Assembly (NCBI GenBank): GCA_902364065.1
Contig: CABJCJ010000013.1
Location: forward strand, 9,524 to 73,523
Reading direction: 5' to 3'
DNA: 64,000 nucleotides
From: Veillonellaceae bacterium SB90
GTDB lineage: Bacteria; Bacillota; Negativicutes; Selenomonadales; Selenomonadaceae
Under the pieces are notes generated by a model, which had not been told where the DNA came from, ran no database searches, and saw only the letters and a program-made list of their open reading frames with translations. Of this stretch, positions 1-10,729 are shown piece by piece; positions within the stretch are counted from its first letter, which is position 1; every line of letters starts with the position of its first letter. Both the position numbers and the translations under genes were made by a program.

Positions 1-218
1 CAGAAATCGGTAATGCCGAAGAGTACGTGCCGGCCGAGATCGATGGTCCGGCTCTCACCATCGCCTTCAATGCACAGTACATCATCGATGTGCTCAAGAA
101 CATCGATGGCCAGCAGTGCCGCATCAGCCTCAATCAACCGCTCTCGCCGGCTTCCATCCAGGAAGCTGAAGACGAGGCATTCATCTACATCGTGACGCCG
201 GTGCGCACGGCTCACTGA
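1..218 (+). CDS. dnaN: DNA polymerase III beta subunit (sliding clamp), 3' end
   Basis: This is the C-terminal 71 codons of the DNA polymerase III beta clamp, the ring that tethers the replicative polymerase to DNA. The gene runs off the left edge; the reading frame enters at base 3. The segment contains the typical last-domain stretch FNAQYIIDVLKNID and ends in VTPVRTAH, close to the usual clamp C-terminus (PxRxx). The identity is supported by the next genes, yaaA and recF, which follow dnaN in Firmicutes. It lies 25 bp from yaaA on the same strand and is probably co-transcribed with it. dnaA is expected just upstream, outside the window. Confidence 0.93.
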   Translation, partial: EIGNAEEYVPAEIDGPALTIAFNAQYIIDVLKNIDGQQCRISLNQPLSPASIQEAEDEAFIYIVTPVRTAH

Positions 219-243
219 TTCTGCCACAGAGAAAGGACGCATC

Positions 244-471
244 ATGAATATCGAAAACGTCAAGATTGATACCGCAGAAATCCAGCTCGACCAATTCCTC
301 AAATGGGCAGGCATCCTGCCCTCCTGCGGCGAAACGAAAATCCTCATTGAGGAACGCCGCATCAGGCGCAACGGCGAGGTCGAAAGCGCCCGCCGCCGCA
401 AGCTCCATGACGGTGACATCATCGAGATCGAGGGCCTCGGAGCCTGGAAGGTCGTCCACGAAGAAGGATAA
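244..471 (+). CDS. yaaA: S4-domain RNA-binding protein YaaA
   Basis: A 75-residue protein consisting almost wholly of one S4 RNA-binding fold. Residues ~15-60 carry the S4 pattern, with LDQFLKWAGILPSCGETK, then IRRNGEVESARRRKL and a closing DGDIIEIEGLG. Small S4 proteins of this type sit between dnaN and recF in Bacillus and relatives; their exact role is unsettled (RNA or ribosome binding is assumed). The start at 244 follows a good ribosome binding site (AGAAAGGA, ~230). The stop lies 6 bp before recF, so the genes are surely one transcript. Confidence 0.9.
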   Translation: MNIENVKIDTAEIQLDQFLKWAGILPSCGETKILIEERRIRRNGEVESARRRKLHDGDIIEIEGLGAWKVVHEEG

Positions 472-477
472 AAGAGA

Positions 478-1581
478 ATGTATGTTCGTTCTATTAAGCT
501 GAGAAATTATCGGAACTATAATGAGCTGAATCTCGAGCTTTCGCCGAGCATCAATATCTTTCTCGGGGCCAACGCCCAGGGCAAGACGAATATCGTCGAA
601 GCCGTCTGCTATGCTTCCCTGGGCCGTTCGCACCGGACGCATGCCGATGCCGACCTCATCCGCTGGCAGGCGGATGACGCGAGCATCGAGCTGACCTTCG
701 AGCGCCGCGGTGTCGCCAACAAGCTCGCCTTTGCGTTCAGCCGCAACAAGCGCCGCCGCATGCTGCTCAACGGGCAGACGATTCCCCTGAAGGAACTCGT
801 CGGCAATCTCAATACCGTCCTCTTCTCTCCGGAGGACCTCTTCCTCATCAAGGGAGCGCCGGCTGGCCGCCGGCGCTTTTTAGACAGTGAGATCTCACAG
901 GCGAGCCCTGCCTACTATCACGAGCTCCTGCAGTACAACCGCATCCTCTCGCAGCGCAATACGCTCTTGAAGCGCATCCGCGAACACCGGGCGGATGCCT
1001 CGATGCTTGACCTCTGGGATGTGCAGCTCGCCGCGAGTGCCGAGAAGATCACGCAGAAGCGCCAGGAAGCCGTGCGGAAGCTCAACATGCTCGCCAATCT
1101 CATGCAGCGCCGCATCTCCGGCGACCAGGAGAACCTCGCCGTGACCTACGAGATTGCCGGGCTCGAGCAGGAACACATGACAAAGCCTCTCGCTTCATGG
1201 TATAATGAAATGCTGGAGAAATGCCGCGGTACGGATATCCTGCGCGGCTCGACGAGCATCGGGCCGCATCACGATGACATGGTCCTCTTCGTCAACGGCA
1301 TCAATCTGCGGACCTTCGGCTCGCAGGGGCAGCAGCGCACGGGCGTCCTCTCGCTGAAGCTCGCGGAACTGGAATTCTTGCGCTCGGAGACGGGCGAATA
1401 CCCCATCCTGCTGCTCGATGACGTCATGAGCGAGCTCGACGCCCTGCGCCGGCGCCAGCTCCTGGACTTCATCCGCCGCGAGCGCATCCAGACGCTCATC
1501 ACGGCCACGGATGCGGCTTACTTCCCGCAGGAACGCTTCGGCACGTATTATCAGGTGAAACAGGGAACCGTCTCGAGGTGA
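478..1581 (+). CDS. recF: DNA replication and repair protein RecF
   Basis: RecF is an SMC/ABC-type ATPase that helps load RecA at gapped DNA and stalled forks. The 367 residues match the usual family length. Visible motifs are the Walker A loop GANAQGKTNIVEA (~30-43), the ABC signature region FGSQGQQRTGVLSLKLAE (~280-298) and the Walker B/D-loop LLLDDVMSELD (~312-322). The coiled-coil arms between these are short, as normal for RecF. The start ATG at 478 lies 6 bp after yaaA. The gene ends 4 bp before the DUF721 gene, whose ribosome binding site overlaps the recF stop. Confidence 0.95.
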   Translation: MYVRSIKLRNYRNYNELNLELSPSINIFLGANAQGKTNIVEAVCYASLGRSHRTHADADLIRWQADDASIELTFERRGVANKLAFAFSRNKRRRMLLNGQTIPLKELVGNLNTVLFSPEDLFLIKGAPAGRRRFLDSEISQASPAYYHELLQYNRILSQRNTLLKRIREHRADASMLDLWDVQLAASAEKITQKRQEAVRKLNMLANLMQRRISGDQENLAVTYEIAGLEQEHMTKPLASWYNEMLEKCRGTDILRGSTSIGPHHDDMVLFVNGINLRTFGSQGQQRTGVLSLKLAELEFLRSETGEYPILLLDDVMSELDALRRRQLLDFIRRERIQTLITATDAAYFPQERFGTYYQVKQGTVSR

Positions 1582-1585
1582 TTGC

Positions 1586-2602
1586 ATGGCAAGACGCATG
1601 CCGGGACTGGAGCATACGGCGACCATCATCCCGAAAGCCATTCATGCTCTTGGTCCGAAACAGGAAAAGGAGTTTTATGCGCACTGGGTGCTTTGGCACT
1701 GGGTGGACATTGCGGGCGACGCCATTGCACGCCATGTCAAGGTCATGGGCATCCGCAACAAGGTGCTCTATGCGACGAGCGATGATTCCGTCTGGGCGCA
1801 GGAGATCCGCATGATGATGCCGCAGATTGTCCAGAATGTCAACAACTATGCCGGACAGGCACTCATCAAGGAGATGCGCTTCGTCAAGAAATGGGAGAAG
1901 CCGGCCGTGCCGGACCGTTCGAGCGGAGGGACCTGGCTCGCACGAGACGCCGGTGAGGAAGAACCCGACATCGGCAGGAAGCGCCGCCAGATCCCCCTGA
2001 CGGAGCAGGATATAGCCGACGCGCAGAGGCTGGCCGCAGGCATCGAGGATGAAGACCTGGCCATGTCCCTGCGCGGTCTCTACCGCAAGCAGCGCCAGCT
2101 CGACAAGCTGCACGCTCAGGAAGAATGGCATCCCTGCGCCTCATGCGGCAGGCTCTGTGCACCGGAAGACCGGCTCTGTCCGGCCTGCCGCATGAAGAAA
2201 GAGGAGGAGCTTCGCGCGAAGGTGCGCGGCGTGCTGCGGGACATCCCCTGGGCCCGCTACGCTGAGGTCCATGAATACGTGCCGGACTGCACGACCAAGA
2301 TCGTCAATGAGCAGCGCGCCCTGCTCGTCCAGCAGCTGGCGTCCACTGTTGAGGTAACGGATACGGAGAGCCTCGCGGCCAAGAACCTCGTCATGCTCTA
2401 CCGCTGCCTGCCGCCCGACAAGCTGACGGAGGAGGTCATGAAGCGCGCCATCTACGACCTGCGCTTCAACCTGCACCGCCCGAAGGACTACAAGGCTCCG
2501 CGGCGCTACGAGGTCGTCCCGCTGCGCCATGCTGAACACGGCAGGAAGGCGGCAGCCTCCAGGCCGCGGGGCGCACAAGACGTGCAAGAAAAGAAAGGAT
2601 GA
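1586..2602 (+). CDS. DUF721 / DciA-like protein with C-terminal zinc-ribbon-like extension
   Basis: Residues ~25-90 form a DUF721 domain (HWVDIAGDAIARHVKV, SDDSVWAQEI), the family of DciA, which helps load replicative helicase. In this family the gene is typically placed beside recF/gyrB, as here. The protein is 338 residues, more than twice the usual length. The extra C-terminal part holds a four-cysteine knuckle near residue 183 (CASCGRLC then CPAC), probably binding zinc, followed by a charged helical tail. The start at 1586 is preceded by GAGGTGATT overlapping the recF stop. The stop overlaps an ATG (2599) of the next gene. The helicase-loading role is inferred from family and context. 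Confidence 0.82.
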   Translation: MARRMPGLEHTATIIPKAIHALGPKQEKEFYAHWVLWHWVDIAGDAIARHVKVMGIRNKVLYATSDDSVWAQEIRMMMPQIVQNVNNYAGQALIKEMRFVKKWEKPAVPDRSSGGTWLARDAGEEEPDIGRKRRQIPLTEQDIADAQRLAAGIEDEDLAMSLRGLYRKQRQLDKLHAQEEWHPCASCGRLCAPEDRLCPACRMKKEEELRAKVRGVLRDIPWARYAEVHEYVPDCTTKIVNEQRALLVQQLASTVEVTDTESLAAKNLVMLYRCLPPDKLTEEVMKRAIYDLRFNLHRPKDYKAPRRYEVVPLRHAEHGRKAAASRPRGAQDVQEKKG

Positions 2603-2607
2603 GCGTC

Positions 2608-4927
<2,320 letters not shown>

Positions 4928-4942
4928 TTTTTTGACTTTTAC

Positions 4943-4971
4943 TTGCCAAAGCCGCTGCATTGTGCTATATT
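4943..4971 (+). promoter_or_regulatory. Promoter for the riboswitch-terC transcript
   Basis: A good sigma-A promoter: TTGCCA at 4943-4948, a 17-bp spacer, and TATATT at 4966-4971 with an upstream TGC extended -10. Transcription would start near 4978, just before the riboswitch aptamer. Confidence 0.7.
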
Positions 4972-4991
4972 GAGATTATGAAATATGCATA

Positions 4992-5121
4992 CTTCCAACA
5001 GGGGGAGTAGCTGAACGACCACCATCGTCAGTACGGACATGAGCTGTCCCGGTGTGGCCGGCGCGAGTAAGCAAGACCCTGCCCTATCCAACCGCTCGGC
5101 GGCAGGTAGGGCAGGGTTTTT
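4992..5121 (+). promoter_or_regulatory. yybP-ykoY family (Mn2+-sensing) riboswitch with intrinsic terminator
   Basis: The leader carries the yybP-ykoY hallmarks: GGGGAGTAGC at 5002-5011, an internal CGTCAGTACG segment near 5026-5035, and GAGTAAGCAAGACC at the 3' end of the aptamer (5065-5078). It is followed at once by a strong terminator: CCCTGCCCTA (5077-5086) pairs with TAGGGCAGGG (5107-5116) and is followed by TTTTT. The 5' arm of the terminator overlaps the 3' end of the aptamer, the expected arrangement for an ON switch in which Mn2+ binding blocks termination. The downstream gene is TerC/YkoY family, the classic target. Known: this RNA class senses Mn2+. Inferred: ligand and direction here. 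Confidence 0.82.
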
Positions 5122-5156
5122 CGTATATTTCGTCACATCTTGGGGGAGTGATACTT

Positions 5157-5861
5157 TTGGATAATCTGTTTGCAGGCATGTTCTCGCCGGAGTGGCTGGC
5201 TGCGCTCTCGGGCATCCTGCTGCTGGACCTGCTGCTGTCGGGCGACAACGCGATCCTCATCGCGCTGGCCTGCAAGAATCTGCCGCAGCACAACCGGCGC
5301 AAGGCCATCATCGCGGGCGGCCTCGGCGCCGTGGGCATCCGCATCGTCTGCACCCTGTTCGCCACGGGGCTGCTCGCCTCGCCTTACGTCGAATTTGTCG
5401 GCGGCGCCGCACTGCTCTTCATCGCCGTGCGCCTCCTGACGGACCGTCACGATGAAAAGCCCGGCGAGGGGAAAAAGCAGCCGGCCACCTTCGGCGAGGC
5501 CGTGCGCACCATCCTCATTGCGGATTTCATTATGAGCATCGACAACATCCTGTCGCTCGCCGGCGTCGCGAATACCGTGCCGCACGGCAAGTGGAGCCTC
5601 ATCATCTGCGGCCTCATGATCTCCATCCCCATCGTGCTGTTCGGCGCACAGATCTTCCTGATGATCATGCTGAAAGTGCCCGCGCTCATCTATCTCGGCG
5701 CCGGCATTCTCGGCTGGACCTCGGCCGAACTCATGACGGAAGACCCCGCCGTCGGTGCTTTCCTCACCCCCTACGCACTCCCGCTCAAGATAGGCTTTGT
5801 CATCCTCGTACTTGCTGCGGGATACTGCCTGAACCGCCGTGCCGCGCAGAAGAACGCCTGA
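5157..5861 (+). CDS. TerC / YkoY-family integral membrane protein (probable metal exporter)
   Basis: A 234-residue membrane protein with about seven hydrophobic helices. The two TerC repeat signatures are present: LLSGDNAILIALAC near residue 25 and FIMSIDNILSLAG near residue 122, each with the acidic N/D pair thought to bind metal. Family members linked to the yybP-ykoY riboswitch are implicated in Mn2+ export or metalation of secreted enzymes. The start is TTG 5157 (LDNLFAGMF), with GGGGGAG eight bases upstream; upstream in-frame ATG codons fall inside the riboswitch and were not used. Regulation by the riboswitch terminator is very likely. Confidence 0.85.
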   Translation: MDNLFAGMFSPEWLAALSGILLLDLLLSGDNAILIALACKNLPQHNRRKAIIAGGLGAVGIRIVCTLFATGLLASPYVEFVGGAALLFIAVRLLTDRHDEKPGEGKKQPATFGEAVRTILIADFIMSIDNILSLAGVANTVPHGKWSLIICGLMISIPIVLFGAQIFLMIMLKVPALIYLGAGILGWTSAELMTEDPAVGAFLTPYALPLKIGFVILVLAAGYCLNRRAAQKNA

Positions 5862-5905
5862 CGGCAGCTTACCTTTTGCCTTTTTCTGTTGAAGGAGGAG
5901 TTTTT

Positions 5906-6769
5906 ATGAATAACCTCAAGACCTTGTTCCTCATGGTGCTCATGGCCGCTCTGATGATCTTCATCGGCGGGCTCGTGGGCGGCCGCAGCGGCATGATGAT
6001 CATGCTCATCATCTCGCTGGCCATGAATGCCTATACCTACTGGTGCAGTGATTCCCTCGTGCTGCGTTCCACGGGTGCGCAGGAAGTCACGCGCGAAGAA
6101 GCGCCGCAGCTCTACGCGCTCGTCGAGCGCCTCGCGGAGCGCGCTGGCCTGCCGATGCCGCGCGTCTGCATCATCGATACGGACGTGCCGAATGCCTTCG
6201 CGACCGGCCGTGATCCCTCGCATGCCGCCGTGGCCGTCACGACGGGCATCATGCGCGTCCTCGACTACGACGAGCTCTCAGGAGTCCTCGCACATGAGCT
6301 CTCCCACGTCAAGAACCGCGACATCCTGACCTCGACGGTCGTCGCCATGATGGCCACGGTCATCGGCTACGTGGCGCAGTTCTTCGCGTTCTTCGGCGGT
6401 GGCAGCAGCGACGACGAGGGCAGCAGCGGCAACATCCTCGTGAGCCTGGCCGTCATCATCCTGGCCCCGCTTGCCGCCCTGCTCATTCAGATGGCCATCT
6501 CGCGTTCGCGTGAATACGAGGCCGACAAGGATGGCGGCGAGATCTGCGGCAACCCGAATTACCTCGCCGCAGCTCTCGAGAAAATCGACTACTACGCCAC
6601 GCACGCTGCCCCGATGCCGGAAGCTCAGCCGGCCACGGCACACATGTACATCGTCAACCCGTTTGAGGGCACCGGCAAAGCCATCACCAAACTCTTCAGC
6701 ACGCACCCCGACACCGCCGACCGCATCGCCCGCCTCCACGAACAAGCCCGCGAAATGCGCGTCCGCTGA
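5906..6769 (+). CDS. htpX: Protease HtpX homologue (M48 zinc metalloprotease)
   Basis: HtpX is a membrane zinc endoprotease that degrades misfolded membrane proteins. The 287 residues start with two hydrophobic helices (TLFLMVLMAALMIFIGGLV and MMIMLIISLAMNAYTYW). The zinc motif HELSH lies near residue 131, the third ligand is in EYEADKDGGEI near residue 206, and two more membrane helices sit between them. The start at 5906 follows a strong GGAGGAG; the open frame continues upstream without a start signal. It follows terC by 44 bp and may be read through from it. A terminator shared with the opposing peptidase gene follows. Confidence 0.93.
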   Translation: MNNLKTLFLMVLMAALMIFIGGLVGGRSGMMIMLIISLAMNAYTYWCSDSLVLRSTGAQEVTREEAPQLYALVERLAERAGLPMPRVCIIDTDVPNAFATGRDPSHAAVAVTTGIMRVLDYDELSGVLAHELSHVKNRDILTSTVVAMMATVIGYVAQFFAFFGGGSSDDEGSSGNILVSLAVIILAPLAALLIQMAISRSREYEADKDGGEICGNPNYLAAALEKIDYYATHAAPMPEAQPATAHMYIVNPFEGTGKAITKLFSTHPDTADRIARLHEQAREMRVR

Positions 6770-6820
6770 GCGTTCCCCGTGCGCTGCGCTGCTTGCTGCA
6801 CGCGCTGCACGCATTGTTCT

Positions 6821-6916
6821 GCCGCAGGGGAAGATTCCCCAAGCCGTCTCCCGCAGGGCGCGAAGCGCGGGATGCCGGTGGCATCCCCGGGGAAGGGGGA
6901 CCGCGCAGCGGTGGAA
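6821..6916. repeat. GC-rich intergenic repeat, first copy
   Basis: After htpX comes a GC-rich stretch containing the blocks GGCGCGAAGCGCGGGATGCC and GGTGGCATCCCCGG. The same blocks recur at 10617-10655 and 12640-12680, next to the larger repeats of the tad locus. It contains short inverted repeats and no credible gene. The gap 6770-6974 otherwise holds only a terminator. Confidence 0.6.
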
Positions 6917-6919
6917 GAG

Positions 6920-6960
6920 AAAAGCCTTGCTGCTGGCAACTGCCAGTGGCAAGGCTTTTT
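6920..6960. terminator. Bidirectional intrinsic terminator after htpX
   Basis: AAAGCCTTGC (6921-6930) pairs with GCAAGGCTTT (6949-6958), with a further inner CTGGCA/TGCCAG stem, and is followed by TTTT. The opposite strand also ends in a T run. It separates htpX from the convergent prepilin peptidase gene. Confidence 0.75.
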
Positions 6961-6974
6961 GCATGCGCGTGCAT

Positions 6975-7616
6975 TCAGAGCAGCGTAAACGCCAGCGCAC
7001 TCAGCGTAAAATACGGCCCGTACGCGAAATAATCCTGACGCCCCTTCTTCTTCGTCACGAGCATGATGATTGCGGCAATGCCGGCAAGCACCACACCCGA
7101 AATCACGATCGTCAGCAGCATATCCGTGCCGAGCCACAGCCCGAGCACCGCAATGAGCTTGATATCGCCGCCGCCAATCCCTCCGTGCGTCACGATGGCC
7201 AGCAGCAGGAACACGATGCCGCCGACCGCTGCCGCCTCAATATGATCCGTCACAACGCGCTCGAGCACCGGCAGCGAGATCACGCCGAGCACGGCAAACG
7301 GGATCATCATGCGGTCAAACATGACATGCTGCTCCATATCGGTCCAGGTGTAGAGCAGCATGAAATATTGGAACACGAGCAAAAATGCCAGGCGCAGCGG
7401 ATGCAGATGATGCATCGTGATGAGCGTGAACGCGAAGAGCAGGAAAAGCGTCGGGATGAACTCCCGCGGGCGGCGCGCCTGCTGAGAAGCCACCTTGTCC
7501 GGAAAGCTCAGGATGGCCGTGGACTTCTGGTACAGGGCATCAATCCAGCGGCAGCCGAGCAAGCCGCTTCCCGCGGCGAGCAGCCCGGCCAGTACGCATT
7601 TCATCAAGATGAACAT
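6975..7616 (-). CDS. Prepilin peptidase (A24 family, TadV/CpaA-like)
   Basis: A 213-residue polytopic membrane protease expected to cleave the leader of the Flp prepilins and TadE-like pseudopilins encoded downstream. The two catalytic aspartates are visible: TWTDMEQHVMFDR near residue 92 and GGGDIKLIA near residue 149 (GxGD motif). About six membrane helices are present. It lacks the N-terminal cysteine-rich methylase domain of PilD, as usual for TadV. The start ATG at 7616 has GGGGGTC upstream. It is transcribed divergently from cpaB from its own promoter in the shared gap. Confidence 0.85.
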   Translation of the reverse strand: MFILMKCVLAGLLAAGSGLLGCRWIDALYQKSTAILSFPDKVASQQARRPREFIPTLFLLFAFTLITMHHLHPLRLAFLLVFQYFMLLYTWTDMEQHVMFDRMMIPFAVLGVISLPVLERVVTDHIEAAAVGGIVFLLLAIVTHGGIGGGDIKLIAVLGLWLGTDMLLTIVISGVVLAGIAAIIMLVTKKKGRQDYFAYGPYFTLSALAFTLL

Positions 7617-7659
7617 GATAAGACCCCCAAGAATATAAGCTAGGTATCATCTGTCCCCT

Positions 7660-7688
7660 ATCCTAGCAAAAACCGGCACAATCGTCAA
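7660..7688 (-). promoter_or_regulatory. Promoter of the prepilin peptidase gene
   Basis: On the minus strand TTGACG (7683-7688) is followed after 17 bp by TAGGAT (7660-7665) with a TGC extended -10. It fires leftward into the peptidase gene. Confidence 0.6.
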
Positions 7689-7693
7689 AAAAG

Positions 7694-7724
7694 TTGAACC
7701 AACTTATAGCGGATATGGTATACT
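7694..7724 (+). promoter_or_regulatory. Promoter of the tad operon (cpaB onwards)
   Basis: TATACT at 7719-7724 is preceded by TGG (extended -10). TTGAAC at 7694-7699 gives a long 19-bp spacer. Transcription would leave a leader of about 95 bases before cpaB. The two divergent -35 boxes are only 5 bp apart, so one regulator could control both directions. Confidence 0.5.
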
Positions 7725-7825
7725 GGATATTAAAGAATGGGGAATGTTGCATCATCCCCGGCAGCAAGGAATACAGCATTCATCGTCGAACGCTTCGACC
7801 AAACGATTACAGAAGGAATGACAGT

Positions 7826-8812
7826 ATGGCAAATCGTATGAAATTTGCGGAACGCATCCGCGAATTCCTGGACAAAATTACATATCGTCAATGGGTCATC
7901 GCAGCTGCCGTTGTCAGCTGCCTGCTCGGCCTCATGGTTTACTTCGCGATGTCCGGCTCGGACGAAAAGCCCGTAGCCAAGACCCCGTCGAACCTCGTGC
8001 AGGTCGTCGCGGCCAAGCAGGATATCCCCGAGCGCACCGTCGTCAAGGAAGACATGCTGAAGGTCGTCGAAGTCCCGAGTGACATGGTGCCCGAAGGCGC
8101 CTTTCACGACGTGGCGGACGCCATCGACCATCCGGCCAGCACGGCCATCCAGCAGGGCGACATCGTGACCTCACGCAAGGTCTACAGCGACATCCGCATG
8201 GCCGGCTTCACCGGCATCATCCCGCCGGACTGCCGCGCCGTCACGATTCCCATCTCCGATGTCACGGGCGTTTCCGGCTTTGCACATCCCGGCGACTACG
8301 TGGACATCATGGTCATCACGGGCTCCAAGGAAAGCGGCATGAACGGCCGCATCATCCTGCAGAACGTCCTCCTGCTCGGCATCAACAAGAATGCCAATCT
8401 GCCGGCAGCCAGCACCGATTCAAGCGGCAACACGAGCACGAGCACCAAGGCGGCCTCGGACAGCATGGCGACGGCTACCGTGGCGCTCAAGCCCGCCGAA
8501 GCCCTCAAGCTGGCCGTGGCCTCCCAGGAAGGCACGCTCTACCTGGACCTCCGCCCCTTCAAGCCGCGCGACATGTACACCTTTGATACCGACTACACGG
8601 GCGTGCCGCAGGGCACGGGCGGCTCCCAGAATCAGCCGGCACCGCCGGCCTCCTCGGCTCCTGCCCCATCCTACAGCTACAGCGCACCGGCGGCACAGTC
8701 GGCGCCCCCCTCTGTCCCATCTGCGGGCTCCGCGGGCGGCCCCGTCCCCGTCCTCGGGCATACCATCGAAGTCATCCGCGGCGTGACCGCAACGAGGGAG
8801 GGAGTCAAATGA
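7826..8812 (+). CDS. cpaB: Flp pilus assembly protein CpaB / RcpC (SAF domain)
   Basis: CpaB is a periplasmic Flp-pilus assembly factor that works with the secretin. The 328-residue protein has one N-terminal membrane helix (WVIAAAVVSCLLGLMVYFAM, ~21-42). A SAF domain follows (~55-120), then the conserved RcpC core with CRAVTIPISDVTGVSGFAHPGDYVDIM (shown in part) at ~135-165. A Pro/Ser/Ala-rich linker occupies residues ~265-310. The start at 7826 is chosen because AGAAGGA precedes it and the membrane helix follows; an open frame extends further upstream. The stop overlaps the cpaC start by 4 bases (ATGA). Confidence 0.9.
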   Translation: MANRMKFAERIREFLDKITYRQWVIAAAVVSCLLGLMVYFAMSGSDEKPVAKTPSNLVQVVAAKQDIPERTVVKEDMLKVVEVPSDMVPEGAFHDVADAIDHPASTAIQQGDIVTSRKVYSDIRMAGFTGIIPPDCRAVTIPISDVTGVSGFAHPGDYVDIMVITGSKESGMNGRIILQNVLLLGINKNANLPAASTDSSGNTSTSTKAASDSMATATVALKPAEALKLAVASQEGTLYLDLRPFKPRDMYTFDTDYTGVPQGTGGSQNQPAPPASSAPAPSYSYSAPAAQSAPPSVPSAGSAGGPVPVLGHTIEVIRGVTATREGVK

Positions 8813-10401
8813 AAAACGCCTTATTCGGCCTGGCCGCAGGCACCCTGGCTGTGACGGCCGTACTGGCCCCGGCTCCCGCCTATGCGCAGTACACGCCGGT
8901 CTCCATCGACCTCAACCAGTCGTATTATCTCAACACGGGCCGCAGCATCACGCGCGTGGCCATTGCCAATCCGAAAATCGCCGACGTCAGCCTCGTCGAC
9001 CGCTCCTCGCTCAACATCATCGGCATCTCGCCGGGCACGACGACTCTGAACGTCTGGGCCAGCAACGGCTACCGCTACGAATATCGCGTCACCGTCTCCA
9101 ATCAGGACTCGGGCCTCGCGAAGATCGTCCAGGAAGCCATTGACCTGCCGGGCGTCCGCGTCCAGATGATCGGCGGCAAGATTCTCCTGCGCGGTGCCGT
9201 CAAGAACCAGTACGAGCGCGACCTCGCCTACAAGATCGCCAAGCTCTATGCGGGCACGGGCAGCAGCACGGGCGGCTCCTCCTCCGGCAAGAGTCAGAGC
9301 AGCTCCTCGTCCTCGGGCAGCGGCTCGCTGCAGTCGCTGGGTTCGAGCCTCGGCTCCTCGGACGACTCGCGCGGCGACATCGACGATTCCGTCGTCAACA
9401 TGCTCGAGATGACGAATCCCGACCAGATTAACATCGAGGCGATGTTCGTCGAGCTGAGCTCGACCGATGCCAAGAACCTCGGCATCAACTACACCTCGCA
9501 GGATATGAGCGATACGGATAATAATGGCATCACCATGAACAACGCCGGCACGTTCTATGCCGGTGAATCGTACGGCAGCCAGCGCAGCGCCGGCAGCCAC
9601 TGGTACAACCGCAACTGGCTCTTCACGCATTTCTCGAAGATCAACGCCGAGATCCATGCGCTCATCGAGAACGGCAAGGCCCGCGTCGTCTCGCGTCCGA
9701 ATGTCACGACCATGAGCGGCAAGGACGCCAAAATCCTCATCGGCGGCGAGATTCCGTATGAATCCTCGAACGGCTTTGGCTCGACGACGACGGAATACAA
9801 GGAATACGGCATCGGCCTCGACCTCAAGGCCCCGACGGTTGACCAGGACGGCAACATCACGACGGAGCTCGAGACGCAGGTCAGCCGCCTCGACTGGAAC
9901 AACGCCGTCACGAAAGACGGCTACCGCATGCCGGGCATCGCGACTCGCTCCGCCTACACGACCGTCAACATCCCTTCGGGCATGACCATGGTTATCGGCG
10001 GCCTGCTGAATTCCGACGACGCCAAGACCATTCAGAAAGTGCCGCTGCTCGGCAACATCCCGCTGATCGGCGAACTCTTCAAATACCACAACAACTCGCA
10101 TACGCGCACGGAAATCATTGTCCTGATTACGCCGCGCGTCGTCAGCGAAGAAACACCGGCCCGCATGTCGGCTGATATGGAGGATGCCTACAATGACAGC
10201 CGCCGTGAAGACCGCAGCATGAAGCAGGTCGACCTCAACGGCGAAATCCCCGAGAAATCCAACGAGCAGCTGGCCAAAGAAGCCAAAGCCGCATCTAAGT
10301 CCTCAGCCCTGACCACAAGGGTCGAGACAGAAAGCAGCGAAGCCCCCGGCGACCGCATCAAAGCGAGCGCCCGCGAGATCCTCAGCCACATGGACAAATA
10401 A
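8809..10401 (+). CDS. cpaC: Flp pilus outer-membrane secretin CpaC / RcpA
   Basis: This is the outer-membrane ring through which the Flp pilus leaves the cell, good evidence that the organism has an outer membrane. The 530-residue protein has a signal peptide cleaved after PAPAYA (residue ~26). A pilus secretin N-domain (SITRVAIANPKIADVSLV) and a BON-like segment (~100-150) follow. A Ser/Gly-rich linker (~150-185) leads to the secretin domain with RVVSRPNVTTMSGKDAKIL and VPLLGNIPLIGELF before the closing ITPRVV. A hydrophilic tail of ~85 residues follows. It is translationally coupled to cpaB. Confidence 0.94.
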   Translation: MKNALFGLAAGTLAVTAVLAPAPAYAQYTPVSIDLNQSYYLNTGRSITRVAIANPKIADVSLVDRSSLNIIGISPGTTTLNVWASNGYRYEYRVTVSNQDSGLAKIVQEAIDLPGVRVQMIGGKILLRGAVKNQYERDLAYKIAKLYAGTGSSTGGSSSGKSQSSSSSSGSGSLQSLGSSLGSSDDSRGDIDDSVVNMLEMTNPDQINIEAMFVELSSTDAKNLGINYTSQDMSDTDNNGITMNNAGTFYAGESYGSQRSAGSHWYNRNWLFTHFSKINAEIHALIENGKARVVSRPNVTTMSGKDAKILIGGEIPYESSNGFGSTTTEYKEYGIGLDLKAPTVDQDGNITTELETQVSRLDWNNAVTKDGYRMPGIATRSAYTTVNIPSGMTMVIGGLLNSDDAKTIQKVPLLGNIPLIGELFKYHNNSHTRTEIIVLITPRVVSEETPARMSADMEDAYNDSRREDRSMKQVDLNGEIPEKSNEQLAKEAKAASKSSALTTRVETESSEAPGDRIKASAREILSHMDK

Positions 10402-10680
10402 AGCTCTGGCGCCCGAGGACTTCTTCCCCGCTGCGCACGGGCGCGAACAGCTTCCCCCTTCGGGGGAAGTGGCCCGTAGGGCCGATAGGGGGACGCCCCA
10501 GCCTTCCCCGCGCACGGGGAAGGTGGCCCGCAGGGGCGGAAGAGGTCCTTGAACTATCGGGGAAGAACCATGTTCGCCTGCAAGTTTTTGCAAGCGGCGC
10601 AGCCCCGCGCACGGGCGCGAAGCGCGGGATGCCGGGGGCATCCCCGGAGAAGGTGGCAGCCACAGGCTGACGGATGAGGT
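10402..10680. repeat. GC-rich repeat block between cpaC and the first CpaE-type gene
   Basis: The 328-bp gap after cpaC is filled with the same modules seen elsewhere in the locus: CTTCCCCCTTCGGGGGAAG (a hairpin, near 10451-10469), GTGGCCCG-AGGGCCGATAGGGG, and the GCGCGAAGCGCGGGATGCC block. No gene is credible here. The ribosome binding site of the next gene lies just past the block. Confidence 0.75.
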
Positions 10681-10729
10681 CCATGGACTTGCAACCCAAG
10701 AAGCAATCATCAACGAAAGGAAGATGCCT

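Noticed and set aside
6779..7032. Small plus-strand frames after htpX
   Set aside because: They lie in the GC-rich repeat and terminator and have no start signals.
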